Below, piece after piece: positions 1 through 11,100 of a DNA stretch of 61,204 nt; the stretch's first letter is position 1, and each line of letters starts with the position of its first letter. The translations under genes and the position numbers were made by a program. Origin of the DNA: Thermomucor indicae-seudaticae. Taxonomy: Eukaryota; Mucoromycota; Mucoromycetes; Mucorales; Lichtheimiaceae. The notes under the pieces were generated by a model that worked only from the letters and a program-made list of their open reading frames with translations, was not told where the DNA came from and searched no databases. The stretch covers positions 1-61,204 of the forward strand of contig JSYX01000059.1 of NCBI GenBank assembly GCA_000787465.1, read 5' to 3'.

Positions 1-31
1 AATGGAGGACCTGACCATGCGAAAGACGTTG

Positions 32-373
32 CTATACAACATCCTTACTAGGCCAAGGATAGTAATCAGCCCTTCGAATTTCAGTGGTCTCATCGTCGTC
101 TCTCTCAATTTCGTCGTTGCTGTCTCCTTCACTTTCGTAGGACAGGTCGTATTTGTCAGAAGTGGCGGAGTCATTGTCGCCTTTTGGCATATCTGGATCG
201 TCGTCGTGATCTCCGTACAGTTCCTCCGCAAAATCCATCGGGAAGTCTCCAGTATCTTGGAAGTCGTCCATAGTTGATGCGTCCTCTTCATTTTCAGAAT
301 GATGAGTGCTGCGACGAAGCCTCTCGAGATAGGCCTTCATCTCGCGTTCGTGCTTTTCGGATTTATTGTGCAT
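32..373 (-). pseudogene. N-terminal fragment of an acidic transposon-type ORF
   Basis: The minus-strand frame reads from an ATG at 371-373 to a stop at 32. It encodes about 113 residues: a short charged start, a long Asp/Glu/Ser-rich stretch, and a final YYPWPSKDVV segment. Acidic leaders followed by a 'YYPWPSK' motif are, as far as I recall, common at the start of Tnp2/Plavaka-like transposon proteins in Mucoromycota. The frame stops just after this motif, where family members would continue, so this looks like a truncated or frameshifted relic running off the window edge. A 59-bp hAT-like element lies 25 bp upstream of the ATG. The family assignment is inference; a host gene interrupted by an intron at the window edge is also possible. 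Confidence 0.4.
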
Positions 374-390
374 GTAGAAAGTGGAAAGCC

Positions 391-465
391 GGTCGAAATA
401 TGGTTCACCACGAGTCGAGTCGAGTTACAGTCGAGTCAAGTCAAGTGGTGAATCCTAGGTCGAAA
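391..465. mobile_element. Ultra-short hAT-like element (59 bp) with 8-bp TSD
   Basis: The element spans 399-457 and is flanked by a perfect 8-bp direct repeat, GGTCGAAA, at 391-398 and 458-465. Its ends are inverted repeats: TATGGTTCACCAC on the left against TAGGATTCACCAC read from the right. The core is built of GAGTC-type pentamers (GAGTCGAGTCGAG and TCGAGTCAAGTCAAG). An 8-bp duplication with TA-starting inverted ends is the hallmark of hAT transposons. At 59 bp it consists of little more than two termini. A second copy with a different TSD lies at 4826-4873. Confidence 0.8.
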
Positions 466-1853
466 GAGTGAAGGCAGCATTTATAGGGGTACGTGTAGCG
501 AGACATTTCCAAGGAAAAGATGATTTAAAGCAAAAGACAATCTGAACATTGTGAAGGCCTTTATTATATACTACTCGGTCTTATTACTCCTTATTATGTG
601 CCTGATCTTTTTCGTCGTTCATGCCGAAGCTCAAAAATTCAGTGTAACCTTGCTCAGTTGGCGGAAAAAGAGGAAAATTTTTTTGCGGCTTTCCCAATTC
701 GTCTTGTCATCCTTGTTTTCCTCTCTTCATCATCATTGTCATTAAGAGAATCTGCCTTGCCTTTGCTGTAAAAAATCCGCTTAAAACTCGTTAACATGGT
801 TTTTAAAGATTCATATAGACCCTAAAGAAGCTCCTCTATCTTTATTTCCTGTTTTTCAGTGGCGTCTCTCTTGCTTCCAAAAATAAGGATCTAAAACAGA
901 TTTGGATATCTGGATGGATCCAGATCGGATGGAATTTTACGGATTTGAATGACAAAACAGCAAATTCCAACCAAAAGGCCCTCTTTTCCTTCTGACCTTT
1001 CTACCGTCTCTCATTTCTTTTTGATCGTTTTAGAGTTTGGCGACATGTTCAGTTGCCTTTCTTTCTGTGGAAGGTGGTAATTACACATGGGTGTACTAAA
1101 AGGTTTTCAGACACTATGATGAGCGTCCTTGCTGTTATTCTTGCGATGAATATAGAATATGCTTGTTTCATTAAAATTTGAGAAGACACTTGCTATACAG
1201 AGTGCTTTAAGTGACGGATATATTTAATCCTTGGTCTATCTATTAGTTAGAACCATGTTTAGAGATGAGAGAACGATAAACAGAAGTAAGGTTATATAGC
1301 AGATGCTCTGATAGATGAATTATGTTGAACAAACTACAAACAGGAGGACAGCTTGCAACAACCATTGCGACAAGTGCTTTCGGTACCCAGGTGTACCTGT
1401 CACTGATTACGCGATATGTTCGGTCCCTTTCAGCGTGGCCAGACCCCTTGTTGTATCCGTAGGATAATTCATGGCCCGTCTATATCCATCATTGGTACGA
1501 TCTACCAAACAAAGACAGTTCTGTTTCAGAATCATAAACAATTAGCCGTGCTGTTCCTGGATCAGCACCACTTATGTTGAAATCCCGCCACCCGCTGGCA
1601 AACACACTCACTGTACAAATGAACTGTGTGTTAAGCTCCTAAACCATTATCCTTGTCTCGTCTATAAAATAGAAGTGCAATCCTCTCAATAAAACGGTTC
1701 TGATCTCTTGTCGAGTCTCACTGGACATCTTTGTCTTCATTCTTTATTGCAATTATTCATATATTTCACCCCTGCCGGTGCGCATAGACAATTATACGAT
1801 AGAGATCATCCTTTCTTGTCACTGCCTATTGCCATGATATACACCATGGGGAG
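466..1853. other. Intergenic, no gene recognised
   Basis: About 1.4 kb of AT-rich sequence. Only short, uncharacteristic open frames occur (for example 551-745), with no recognisable protein motifs and no RNA gene seen. It lies between two repeat insertions and is probably decayed repeat or spacer DNA. Confidence 0.5.
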
Positions 1854-2169
1854 GACTTTGTGAATTTTGTGATACTCCATCTTTCACAAAGTGCTGAGTC
1901 GAAAATACAGACCGTCCATTGGCTGATATTCAACAAGCTATTCTTCTTCTGGTCTAGGGCTCGGCATGGGATGGGACGACCCCATTCCCAGTTCCCAATT
2001 GGGAAGGATATCTGGGATGGGAACCGTCCCAAGTCCCATCCCAGATTTCCCATCCCAAGTGGGACCGGGACGTCCCATCCCAATGCCGAGCCTTATTATG
2101 GTCTGCGTTTTCGACTCAGTACTTCGTGAAAGATCGAGTATCACAAATTTTCACAAAATTCACAAAGTC
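1854..2169. mobile_element. Foldback element with about 60-bp inverted arms
   Basis: The left arm at 1854-1913 begins GACTTTGTGAATTTTGTGAT and runs through GAGTCGAAAATACAGACC. The right arm at about 2100-2169 is its near-exact reverse complement, with one insertion of about 9 bp and a few substitutions. No convincing target duplication is visible at the outer edges, so the superfamily is undetermined. A second palindromic element (1955-2095) has inserted between the arms. It has no coding capacity; the open frames across it are products of the palindrome. Confidence 0.75.
1955..2095. mobile_element. hAT-like MITE (141 bp) nested in the foldback element
   Basis: The ends are TAGGGCTCGGCAT on the left and TAAGGCTCGGCAT read from the right. 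The flanking octamers TTCTGGTC (1947-1954) and TTATGGTC (2096-2103) match at 7 of 8 positions and fit a slightly decayed 8-bp hAT target duplication. The interior is a dense run of GGGAT/ATCCC-type motifs on both strands and could fold into a long hairpin. Because its duplication lies inside the outer element, it inserted later. Confidence 0.7.
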
Positions 2170-2489
2170 TTTACTATAGTGGTAGACTAGTCTGACTGTG
2201 CTAGCTATTATCAAGGAGAAGGTGTCACCTGCACAGTGTCTAATGACGGGTCCCGAACATTTGCCCGAGGTTGCTGTTTTAGATTACGTTACGACGAGAC
2301 CATACTTGTGTGTCTTCTAGGTGATTGTTGTTTTACACTTTGACAGATACCTTTAGACAGGCCACAATATCGTTACACATTTCCCCGTCAATAAGCGCTT
2401 TCTTGCGCTCTTTCGGGTTCAAGCTGCTGAGAAATATCTCTACAATATTGTTGAAACGTTCAATGGAGCATCAAGGTGCAGGGTGCGTC

Positions 2490-2941
2490 TAGAGTATCTT
2501 AACGGGCTGACCCGCCTGGTGGCCCGCCCAGTATGACCCGTGACCCGTGGCCCGACCCGGTTGGCTCGTTAAGCCCGTTAATAAACTGAGCAACACATAA
2601 CAGGGTCGATACTCTGTATTTGCCGTATGCATTTGTTAGAGCAAAAGCTTTATCTATGTTATATCACATACATTATAAAATATAAGCACATGAAACACAA
2701 AAGTGTTTAATCATTACCAGGAAACAATAAGTTTTGAACATTCTGATAGTTTTCTAACAGTTTTCAATGATTTGAACTTGTGCCTGCGAGACCGTCAACA
2801 GTAAAGGATCATTTATCTTTTACGGAGCAAATTGCAAGTCACATTTGCAGGCAATGGCTTCGCGGGCCAACGGGGCTGGGGCCGCCCGCCCGCCTAATCA
2901 TTACGGGCCCGGTCAGAATTATGGCCCGTTAAGAAACTATA
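2490..2941. mobile_element. hAT-like MITE (452 bp) with perfect 8-bp TSD
   Basis: Perfect direct octamers GGTGCGTC occur at 2482-2489 and 2942-2949. The inverted ends are TAGAGTATCTTAACGGGC on the left and TATAGTTTCTTAACGGGC read from the right, 16 of 18 identical. Both subterminal regions are rich in CGGGC/GCCCG motifs (about 2500-2580 and 2855-2930), which typically serve as transposase-binding repeats in hAT elements. The centre is AT-rich and has no coding capacity, so this is a non-autonomous element. Confidence 0.85.
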
Positions 2942-2949
2942 GGTGCGTC

Positions 2950-3460
2950 AGATCAAAGTAAGCTTGCATACTCAAGAAAAGAGTGAAAGGGACGAAGAGA
3001 AAATAAGACGTATAGGTTTTAAAAAGTCATGATATTCTGTTACGCGTCCTGGGGAGCAGTTCCTTAATAAAATTATTTATTTTTTTGCGATGTCTAACTG
3101 GCCCAGTCTAATTTAAAATTTCAATCTCAACCAATTTCTTAGCAGTTCAATTGGAAATTGAACTGCTTTTAAAATGAACCGGAACATTTTTATGGTGAAC
3201 GCGCACCAAACCAATTCTTATCGTTTTCTCGTTCTGTTCTGCGACACATTAAAAATACATTACAATGAAGTACTGCTCAGTGCATAAAGATTGGTTCACT
3301 GAAAGACAGTGGAAACAAACATCAAAAGACTTGTAGTCTGAGTTCTCTTCAGAGAGCTGCTCTGTCGGCCCCAACACTAAGAATCGAACAGAGTCGCCAA
3401 TATCAACCTCAGGGTAGGAGACCATCGGTGGCATATTGACGCGCACGCTAAAAGAGTGAT
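2950..3460. other. Intergenic spacer before transposase relic
   Basis: About 500 bp with no supported gene. A 65-residue minus-strand frame at 3249-3446 shows no recognisable motif. The sequence may contain the decayed 5' end of the Tnp2 relic that follows. Confidence 0.4.
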
Positions 3461-4635
3461 TTGCTAGGCGCTGGCCAGCGACGCATACCAGAAACAGAGC
3501 ACAGCATCAATGAAAGCGACAACGCTTCTTCATCAGCAGACAGCTCGGTAGATATGATGCTTGTTGACACAGACGACACCGTGCCGTTTACCGACTGCTA
3601 CCATGCAGACGACGAGAAAGCAACCAAGATGTTTTTGATGGCAACGATTGTGCCGATACAGACTCTGAGGGAAGTACATCTTCTGATAGGTCGTGCGTTT
3701 CGATGTTGGACAACTTGCCGGAAACAGCATCCGACAATGACTACGTACATATAACGATGCTGGAAAAAGGTCAAGAAAGACCAATGCTGGTAGACATTCC
3801 AGTAGCATCATCGCCTACCAGCCACGCATCTCGCAAAAGCATGGAGCTTCTTGCGTTGCTCACTGAACTGAACGTTGGCCGAAATGTGACGGACGAAATT
3901 ATCAGCTGGATTAACAGATACACTACCGATCCGGGTTTCGGTAAGTCGCCAGAGTCTCGAATTAAACATACCGCGAGTTTCGAGTATTTATAAAAGCCTT
4001 TTGCTCTACGGACAAGAACGATGCCTTAACTTCGGCTTTCAAAACACAGGAACGTGTCCTTGAACATTATAAGCTAAAGCCGTCGACATATGACATGTGC
4101 CTTAACAGGTGCATGATGTTCCAAGCAGGAGATGGCCTAATAGAATGTCAGTACTGTGAACCGAGGGAGCCACGGTACCTTGACGATGGCGTTACACCAC
4201 GGGCACACACGCAGCAATTCTCGCTAGCTGGACAGCTAGCGTTGCGCTTTTTAAGCGCAGACACCGTAAAGGAAATGTGATACCGAGTGAACCGACGTAA
4301 TTCTGATGCCTGTGACAGCAGAGACGAAGACAAGAACATGTCATGTTGCAGCGAAGAGACGCAGTCCTCCCAGCAGCAGAGTATAGATAATGCAGGTCAT
4401 GCTAAAACATTGACGGATATATTCGATGGCCACTTATTTGAGGACCTCGCGTCAATTTTCACTGGACCAGACGATGTTGCTTTAGAACTCTACATAGACG
4501 GTTTTGCCCTTTCTCACGGGGCTCGCGCTCATTGATAATAGTGAAGGCAGTGATACTGAACCTACCTCCAGATATACGGTATGCAATAAGGCATACAAGT
4601 TCAGCTTGCGCAATACTTCAGATTTCTAACCAATA

Positions 4636-5604
4636 CAGTGCCCGCACGATAATCCGATACCCTCGGTAACGCCAGATTCTGATCGGATTATCGAAATATC
4701 GGATTATCAGATTCATACACCGGTTTTGCGGATCTGTCTTAAACAGGGTGGCTTTCGCAAAGTTCCATTACGGCAGTAACCGGAAGTCTATACGGCGCTT
4801 CGGACAACGCAGAACATGCCAGAATTGGGGTTCACTACGAGTCGAGTGGAGTCGAGTCAAGTGGTGAACCCTAGCCAGAATAGTAAAAAATATTGAGTAC
4901 TTGATTTATGCATATACAATAATGTTACAAAGCCGTGTCATTCTCTTGAATTTGCATCTCTTATCCTTTTTCTTACACGTGTGGTATATGGCACCACAAA
5001 GCAGACGATGACCTTCGGAGTTTTGGCTCCAGTAGAAGCCTCATAAAAGATGAAATGAATTTGTGTAAAGTCTTAAGCTGTGTTCAAAAGAGTGAGTTCC
5101 TGGAAGAGCCGGAACTAGGCTGAAGATGGGACAATAAAGGATAAGAGATCAAGAATAGAAGATGATTCATGTTATAATCGATCACTTTATTGTCTTGTAG
5201 AAGAAGTTCCTATTTATATACTCTTTATCTAGCGAAGCCTCTGGAGATCTGTTTTCTATGGAAGTAAAGCGTGCCGAAACCGCTCGAAACGTTGTTTGAT
5301 GACGAAAGCAAATCTGAGCTTGAATGGGCTCGCCATGACATTTGCAACCTTGTGACTTCTCCGCAAAAAGATCAGGAAGGTGGGGATGAGGTCCGCTTCG
5401 ATAGCACAGCAAGTACAATCATTTCCTCTTTTATACGACGATAAAACTCTTTGCGTCCTTCTATTGGCGCTAGGTAAACCGATATTTCCCTAGACTTTGA
5501 TCGGATATCGGATTATCGAGTTTGCCGATCATTTACTAAGTACATTTTTTGTAACGGCTAATGTTGATCGGATTATCGAGCATCGGATTATCGCGCGGGC
5601 ACTG
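4636..5604. mobile_element. pogo/Fot1-like MITE (969 bp) with TA target duplication
   Basis: The ends are CAGTGCCCGCACGATAATCC on the left and CAGTGCCCGCGCGATAATCC read from the right, flanked by TA dinucleotides at 4634-4635 and 5605-5606. CAGT-type termini with a TA duplication are typical of the pogo/Tigger/Fot1 branch of Tc1/mariner. Both subterminal zones carry repeats of ATCGGATTATC (around 4680-4710 and 5500-5590). The interior has no transposase: the only open frame of note (5182-5418, minus) is unrecognised. It sits inside the Tnp2 relic and itself contains a 48-bp hAT micro-element, so three layers of insertion are recorded here. Confidence 0.85.
4818..4881. mobile_element. Ultra-short hAT-like element (48 bp) with 8-bp TSD
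   Basis: The element spans 4826-4873 with perfect flanking octamers GCCAGAAT at 4818-4825 and 4874-4881. The ends are TGGGGTTCACTAC on the left and TAGGGTTCACCAC read from the right; the core is GAGTCGAGTGGAGTCGAGTC. It belongs to the same family as the 59-bp copy at 399-457 but differs in length and pentamer number. It lies inside the pogo-like MITE. Confidence 0.8.
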
Positions 5605-7547
5605 TAGTCCCTATTGTAGCTACAAGAAGGAGAACATGATCCAAGTGACCATAGTACCGGCTCCAAAAAAGCAAAAAGATTTGTTCAGCTTCCTTGCGCC
5701 GACTTTACAGGAACTCGATATATTACAAAGACATGGCACGGTGATAAATATTGGTGGAGAAAAGAAGTTTCACACAAAAGTGCATCTTTTGTTGGCTGGT
5801 GGGGACGTGCCTGCCCTTGCGGAGTACATTTTTCACACAATGCATATGTCCCGTTATGGTTGCAGGATATGTCTTGTAAAAAGGGATCGTTGGCTCAAGC
5901 GGTGGTATGTTTCTTCCTGGAGGGCACGCTCCTCTAAGAAATATCAATAGCTTCAGAACCGGTGACATAGTCAGTAATTGCATTTACATAATGGCTGTTC
6001 AAATGTTTTAGAGCTGAACCGTTCGTCTTACTGAAATTAGGAACATAGCCTGAAGAGAAGCAGTCCTTTCGTAGTTCTCAAGACCTTCCACGGAGCATCG
6101 TTTTTTGGGTTGGATGAAATGCATCTGATATGCAACAACGTTGTTCGGCAGCTTTGGGACATGTTACGTGGCGTCTATGGTGAAGAATGTCCAGTGTTTC
6201 TGAGGAAGAAGTATCGCGATGAGATCAGCCAAGCGATAAAAGACACGCACTTGTCCTCTTCGCTCTTTGAGGGAAAACTGATAGGTAAGCGTATAACGAG
6301 GAAGTTAGGGATCAAACAGATCTTAGTATCTCATGTGTGGTCCCTTTTCGTCAATCCTACAGACGTCACCAGCAAACCTGGCCATTCTCGAGGCATTGAT
6401 TGGATGCTCTTTTTACTCTACATGGTCCCAACTTATATTATTCATCAAATTGGGCGTCAGCATCAAAGGGGAAAAGACCACGAAGACCAAGAGCTTTGAT
6501 GAATGTTAGCGATTCATGCAAAAAACCTTGATCTTTCTGGTCAAAGCTTGCTCCATAACCCTCCCATATGAGATTTCCTTTGATGATACTCAAACTGTCG
6601 AAAGGTCTGTCTAGCAGTGTCACTAGTTTACAAGCTATAACTATCATACTCTTCGTTACGGTACAGATGTGTAAAGCGATGACATTCTTTTTTGAACAAC
6701 CATATGCCTGTGAATGCCTTTACTATCAGCCAGCATTATCTTCAACATTCGCCAATGATAATCGCTAAGCTAGGTCCGCTCCGTTATTACAGCTCGCGGC
6801 CAATGGAGAGAATGATAGGATACATAAAGCAACGTGTCAAGTCTCGATCACAGCCAAGAGCCAATGCAGCGGACGTGCTATTGGATTTAGCAGCATTCGC
6901 TCACTACATAAAAGTCCATATGCCACCAGCAGAATAGGATCCATGCTTCAGTGGAAGCACTACGGTTTGCGTCAGCGAAATAGGAGAAGTTCGGTTGCGG
7001 AAGGCTCGTAGCGTCGACTTTCGGAGCACGTATAGTCGAGATTGAATGTACAGCGGACTGACATTATTGCTTCTCGAATACTGGAAGAAAAACGGGGTTA
7101 TCCGTAACGCTAGCAGTCTCAACGCAAAGATCAAGAGCAGACCGAAATCGCGTTCCTGTGGCCAGCTTTCGAAAGATGCTACCGAACGCCAAAAAGAGGA
7201 CTAAGAGCAAAAAGAACCTGCAATGGAGAGAATTCTTCAGCGGAACTATGCTTTTCTTCAAACTTGAGCAGGGTAGCCGAGAAAATAAGTTCGTGCTTTT
7301 AAAGCTTTTGAAGCATGTCGAAGTCGGTAGCTGCGGAGAAATTGTAGCCAAGATCAGTCCGGACGACAGTGGCACTTTGCTTTACCTCACTAACGCCACC
7401 AACCTTGATTGTGCCGATGAATATCTGCACGGTTTAGGAGGCCGCAATGACCGTGGATTCCTGATCTGGTCGGGCATGGCGATAGAAGACTTTGTTTGTG
7501 GAATGACTACAATGATATAGTTTCTTTAAATAAACCAAGCTTACATA

Positions 7548-7749
7548 TGGTGCAAATCACCTTAACTCACCACACAAAAGACTGTTACCAACTTCCTGGC
7601 AAACTCTGCCAAAAATCTGAACCGATAACTTTGTTCTACGGTGTAAAGATAACGCTTTTATCAGGTCGGATTTTCCACAGAGTCTGCCAGGAAGTTAGTA
7701 CTAATTTTGGCGGATCTGTTTGTGTGGCGAGTTAAGGTGTCTTGCACCA
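7548..7749. mobile_element. Palindromic Tc1/mariner-like MITE (202 bp)
   Basis: The two halves are long imperfect inverted repeats of roughly 90-100 bp each. The left begins TGGTGCAAATCACCTTAACT and the right, read backwards, begins TGGTGCAAGACACCTTAACT. TA dinucleotides flank both ends (7546-7547 and 7750-7751), consistent with a Tc1/mariner-type target. The boundary is slightly ambiguous because the flanks continue the palindrome (CATATGG...CCATATG). No coding capacity. It lies between the transposase relic and the midasin 3' end. Confidence 0.75.
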
Positions 7750-8121
7750 TATGCATAATTTGTTGTTGCGATGACTTACTAGAGATTCTCGTGTTCATGA
7801 CTACATGACGAAACCGCTAATCGAATAAAAAGTCTCTCTTTCTTTTGATTCTTGGTCGTGTCTTACTTGATCCACTAGCCTTTTTTCTGATGCATTAACC
7901 GTTGAAACCTCAATTAATTAATAACTGTACAATTTGCTAGTCGGTTGATAGGTTCCACGCATTCCAGAATAGAAAATCTCCTGTTCACACTTTACTTTGC
8001 ATTACGCCATGAGTCCCCCGCCGAGGCGCGATAGACGTATGAGAATGACACCTGAATAAGCAATACAATATATCATATACTTATTTTATTATACAAATGT
8101 TTATTTATTGAACTTTGGCTT
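7750..8121. promoter_or_regulatory. Spacer holding the presumed midasin 3' UTR
   Basis: About 370 bp between the palindromic MITE and the midasin stop codon, with no coding signal. AT-rich sequence next to the stop (about 8050-8120) probably includes the transcript's 3' end, but no specific polyadenylation site can be assigned. Confidence 0.35.
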
Positions 8122-11100
8122 CTATGCAGATACAAAGCTAAAGTATTGCCGGAGAGCATCTGACAAAGCTTCTGGTAAAGCGTTGATATCACGCAGGACC
8201 ATAAAGTATTGGAATGGGAATGTCTCAAGATAAGGTTTCATCTGAAGCGTAAGTTTGCCGTCTACAGTCGTGTATTTGACGTTGGTCATGTTGAGGATCG
8301 AATCCTTTTCGGGCTTGTTATCTACAACAATAAAGATGATCATGACTTGCTGATCCATCGCTCGTCTCACGAGTTGCTTGAGTGTTTCGTGATCCTCGCA
8401 AATACCGTCAGAAATGATGAGCTGTAATTGCCATAATTCCTGAGTCGAAGAAGATGATTTGGCGTTTTCAAAAAGAGAAAGGGTCGACTGGATTAAATCT
8501 TTGACATGGGTCTTCTGCTGACCAAACGTGAACTGCTGCAAGACGGAAGCTCCTGCGTCGGCTGTAAAAGGTTGATCGAATGGATGTAATAGACTGACAC
8601 GCTCACCGAAAGAAGTGATTGAAATATCGCCAACCTCCAAGTGAGACAACGCCTTTGATATAAGAGACAATGTTTCATAGGCCAGCTGTACGGAGCGAGA
8701 TTCAGACATCGACCTGGAGTCGTCCACTGAAATCATCACTTGATACTGCCGCTTGCTAGGCTTTGTCCGTCGCAACCAGATCTTATCCTTCTTGAATTGG
8801 CTGGCAATGTACGGGATGATCTTCTTCATGTTTAAGCGCTTGCCGGTGCGATAATCACCTTTGAGTTTCGTTGCCAGAGTAGGCTCCAAGATCAGGCGAA
8901 GTTGTTCGCAGAGCCCCATAGCCAAATCATGAGTAAGGTTCTCATATCGTTGCCATAGTTCGCGAGCTCGGTTTATGTCTCGACCCTCTTCTCGCCATTC
9001 AGCAACAGTAGTCTCTAGTTCTTGGCGCATATGCTCTATATCTTCTTGATCCAGCGGCTGACGACCTATCACTGATTCATCCACGATGAGGACGTCGCCT
9101 TGTTCAAGAATTTGGGATTCCGCTGTTCGCTTGCTAACAATCGCGCCTTGTCTGTCTTTCTCGCCAGCTGTGTCCAATGCATCTCGGGGCAGCGGCAAAG
9201 TGTCGAAATCATCCTCATGTTGCTTGTCATTGGTCTCCATTTCTCCAGCGTACTCGTCTTCATCGTGCAATTCTTCATCCATTGCACCAAGATCGAGCTC
9301 TTGCACTTGGTCTTTCGCGGCATTGCCCATCGTCTGCATGTCATGTGCCTCCTCGTCATTCTGCAGATACTCAAAGGCGTGCTTCTCGTTCACTTCATTG
9401 CTACTGCTCTGAGGATCATTCTCTTTCCTCGCCTCTTCTTCATTTTCGGTCTCTTCAGCATCAGCTACGTCTGCAAGCCGACGACGCCAGCTCTCGAGTG
9501 CATCGCCCAAGCTTCTTTGAGGATTGATATTTGAACTTTCAGGCTCCCGGTCTTCATCTTGATTGTTTGCGTCTTCATCTGCTTGATTTGCACCTCTTTC
9601 CGTCATGCCTTTCTTCTCTCTTTGCTCGGATGGTTCCTCAGGAGCATCGGTAGATTCTGATGCTTCATTCTCGCCTTGCTGTTGACCAACCGACGTCATG
9701 CTCATTTTACCAGCTTGTGCTTGAACCCCAAACTGATTCTCGGCCGCATCTTGTTCGTTAGATGGGTGCTCGCGATTCTGCGCTGTGTTTTGTTCGGGCT
9801 GCTCTTCATCTTCGGTTACTTCACCTTCCTTCTGTTGCTGCTGGTGCTGGTGCTGGTGCTGCTGCTGTTCATCACCGGCCAGCTTGTCTGCTTCTTGATT
9901 CTCCGTGGCATCCTCTAGTTCATTGTCTTCCTCATCTTCTCCCTGACCAACTTCTGTATCCATATGTGTAGAAGCATCCGCCATCTCTTCATCTTCTTGG
10001 TCAACTTCATTCAAAGGGTCTTGAAACACCTCTTCTCCACCACCATTATCACTTTCTTCCATTTCTGCATCATCAGCCGGTGTTTCATCCATATCCATCG
10101 CATCGACAAACTCCTCCTTTTGCTCTTGCTCTTCTTCCATGTTATCGTCCATTTTCAAGTCTTCAGGTAATTCTAGCGTTTCTGCTTCAGGAACTTCAAC
10201 ATTCATCTGCTCGTCAGCCCGATTTTCCGCTTCTTCATCGCCTTCCATTTCTTCCGTAGACATTTCTTCTTCACCCATTTCTTGCTCAGAAGGCTCCTTC
10301 GATGCTTCCGGTTCTTCACCCTTGCTTTCTGGTTGTCTCTGATGCTGCTGCTGATCATCTTCTTCCTTTGCGACGATATCTGACTCCTTTTGATCTGATT
10401 TCCCTTGTTGATCCATAGTCTTGTCTGTATCCTTTCGCTCCTCATGTGCTTCATCGTCTCCCCACATCTTGTCGTCAACAGCATCTGGATCCATATCGTC
10501 CACATCACCAATTTGGTCGTCCAACTCCTCCTCGTCCTCTTCATCTTGGTCGCTGTCCTTTTGCTGTTCTTCCTCATCATGTTCGATATCTTCAAGCTCG
10601 CCTTCAAAATCATTTTCCATTTCCAACCCTTTCTTTTCTTCTTTCGTTTCACTCTTGGGGTTCGGCTGTCGTTCTTCGTTTTGCGTTCCAAGCACTTGTT
10701 CTTCGTCCTCGATTTCATCACTTACATCCTTGGTACCTTCTCCTTCGCCGATACCCGTACCCGTGGCCATTCCCTCTGCCTCTCCTTCTTCACCTTCGTC
10801 TGCACCTTCGGGCATGCAGAAACCTTTGCTTATGATAATGCTGAACGAATTGACAAGCGCGTATGTGAATTTGGCCATCGCTTTGTGATGTACGAGAAAT
10901 TCGGCTAAAGTGTGCTGAACAATAAGAAGGTACTGCTGCAAGAAAGGATAGGCCTCTTTAAGAAGCTTGACTGCATCTTCTGCATCGGTCGATAAGAGAT
11001 CATGGGCTGCATCAAATGCTTCTAAGCATCGTCTGGAAACAACATCCATGTGTAACGCATTCGTGAGGGCAAACTGGAGGTTATGCTTTTCGCGAATGTA

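Larger units (their letters stand above)
3461..7520 (+). pseudogene. Degenerate Tnp2-family (CACTA/Plavaka-like) transposase
   Basis: A series of plus-strand open segments in different frames resembles one large transposon protein. In order they are an acidic N-terminus (3461-3754), a segment with DEIISWINRY (3703-3960), a zinc-knuckle-like part with MCLNRCMMF and ECQYCEPREPRY (4095-4280), an LYIDGFALSHG segment (4287-4535), and the motif PAPKKQKDLFSFLAPTLQEL (5636-5715). Then come the catalytic-region motif MDEMHLICNNVVRQLWD (6110-6499), and GPLRYYSSRPMERMIGYIKQ with a helical C-terminal region (6692-7520). These motifs match Tnp2-type transposon proteins common in Mucoromycota. Frames change repeatedly with in-frame stops, and a 969-bp pogo-like MITE interrupts it at 4636-5604. 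Some breaks could be introns, but not all. It is probably inactive. Ends and terminal repeats were not found. Confidence 0.65.

Noticed and set aside
1826..2190. Four overlapping frames rich in Gly, Met, Pro and Trp
   Set aside because: They arise from the GGGAT/ATCCC motifs of the nested palindromic element, not from a gene.
9086..10908. Several overlapping plus-strand open frames of 70-170 codons
   Set aside because: They are antisense to the Asp/Glu-rich region of midasin. Its GAN/GAR codons leave the opposite strand free of stops, and the products are low-complexity Ser/Phe/Leu/His strings.
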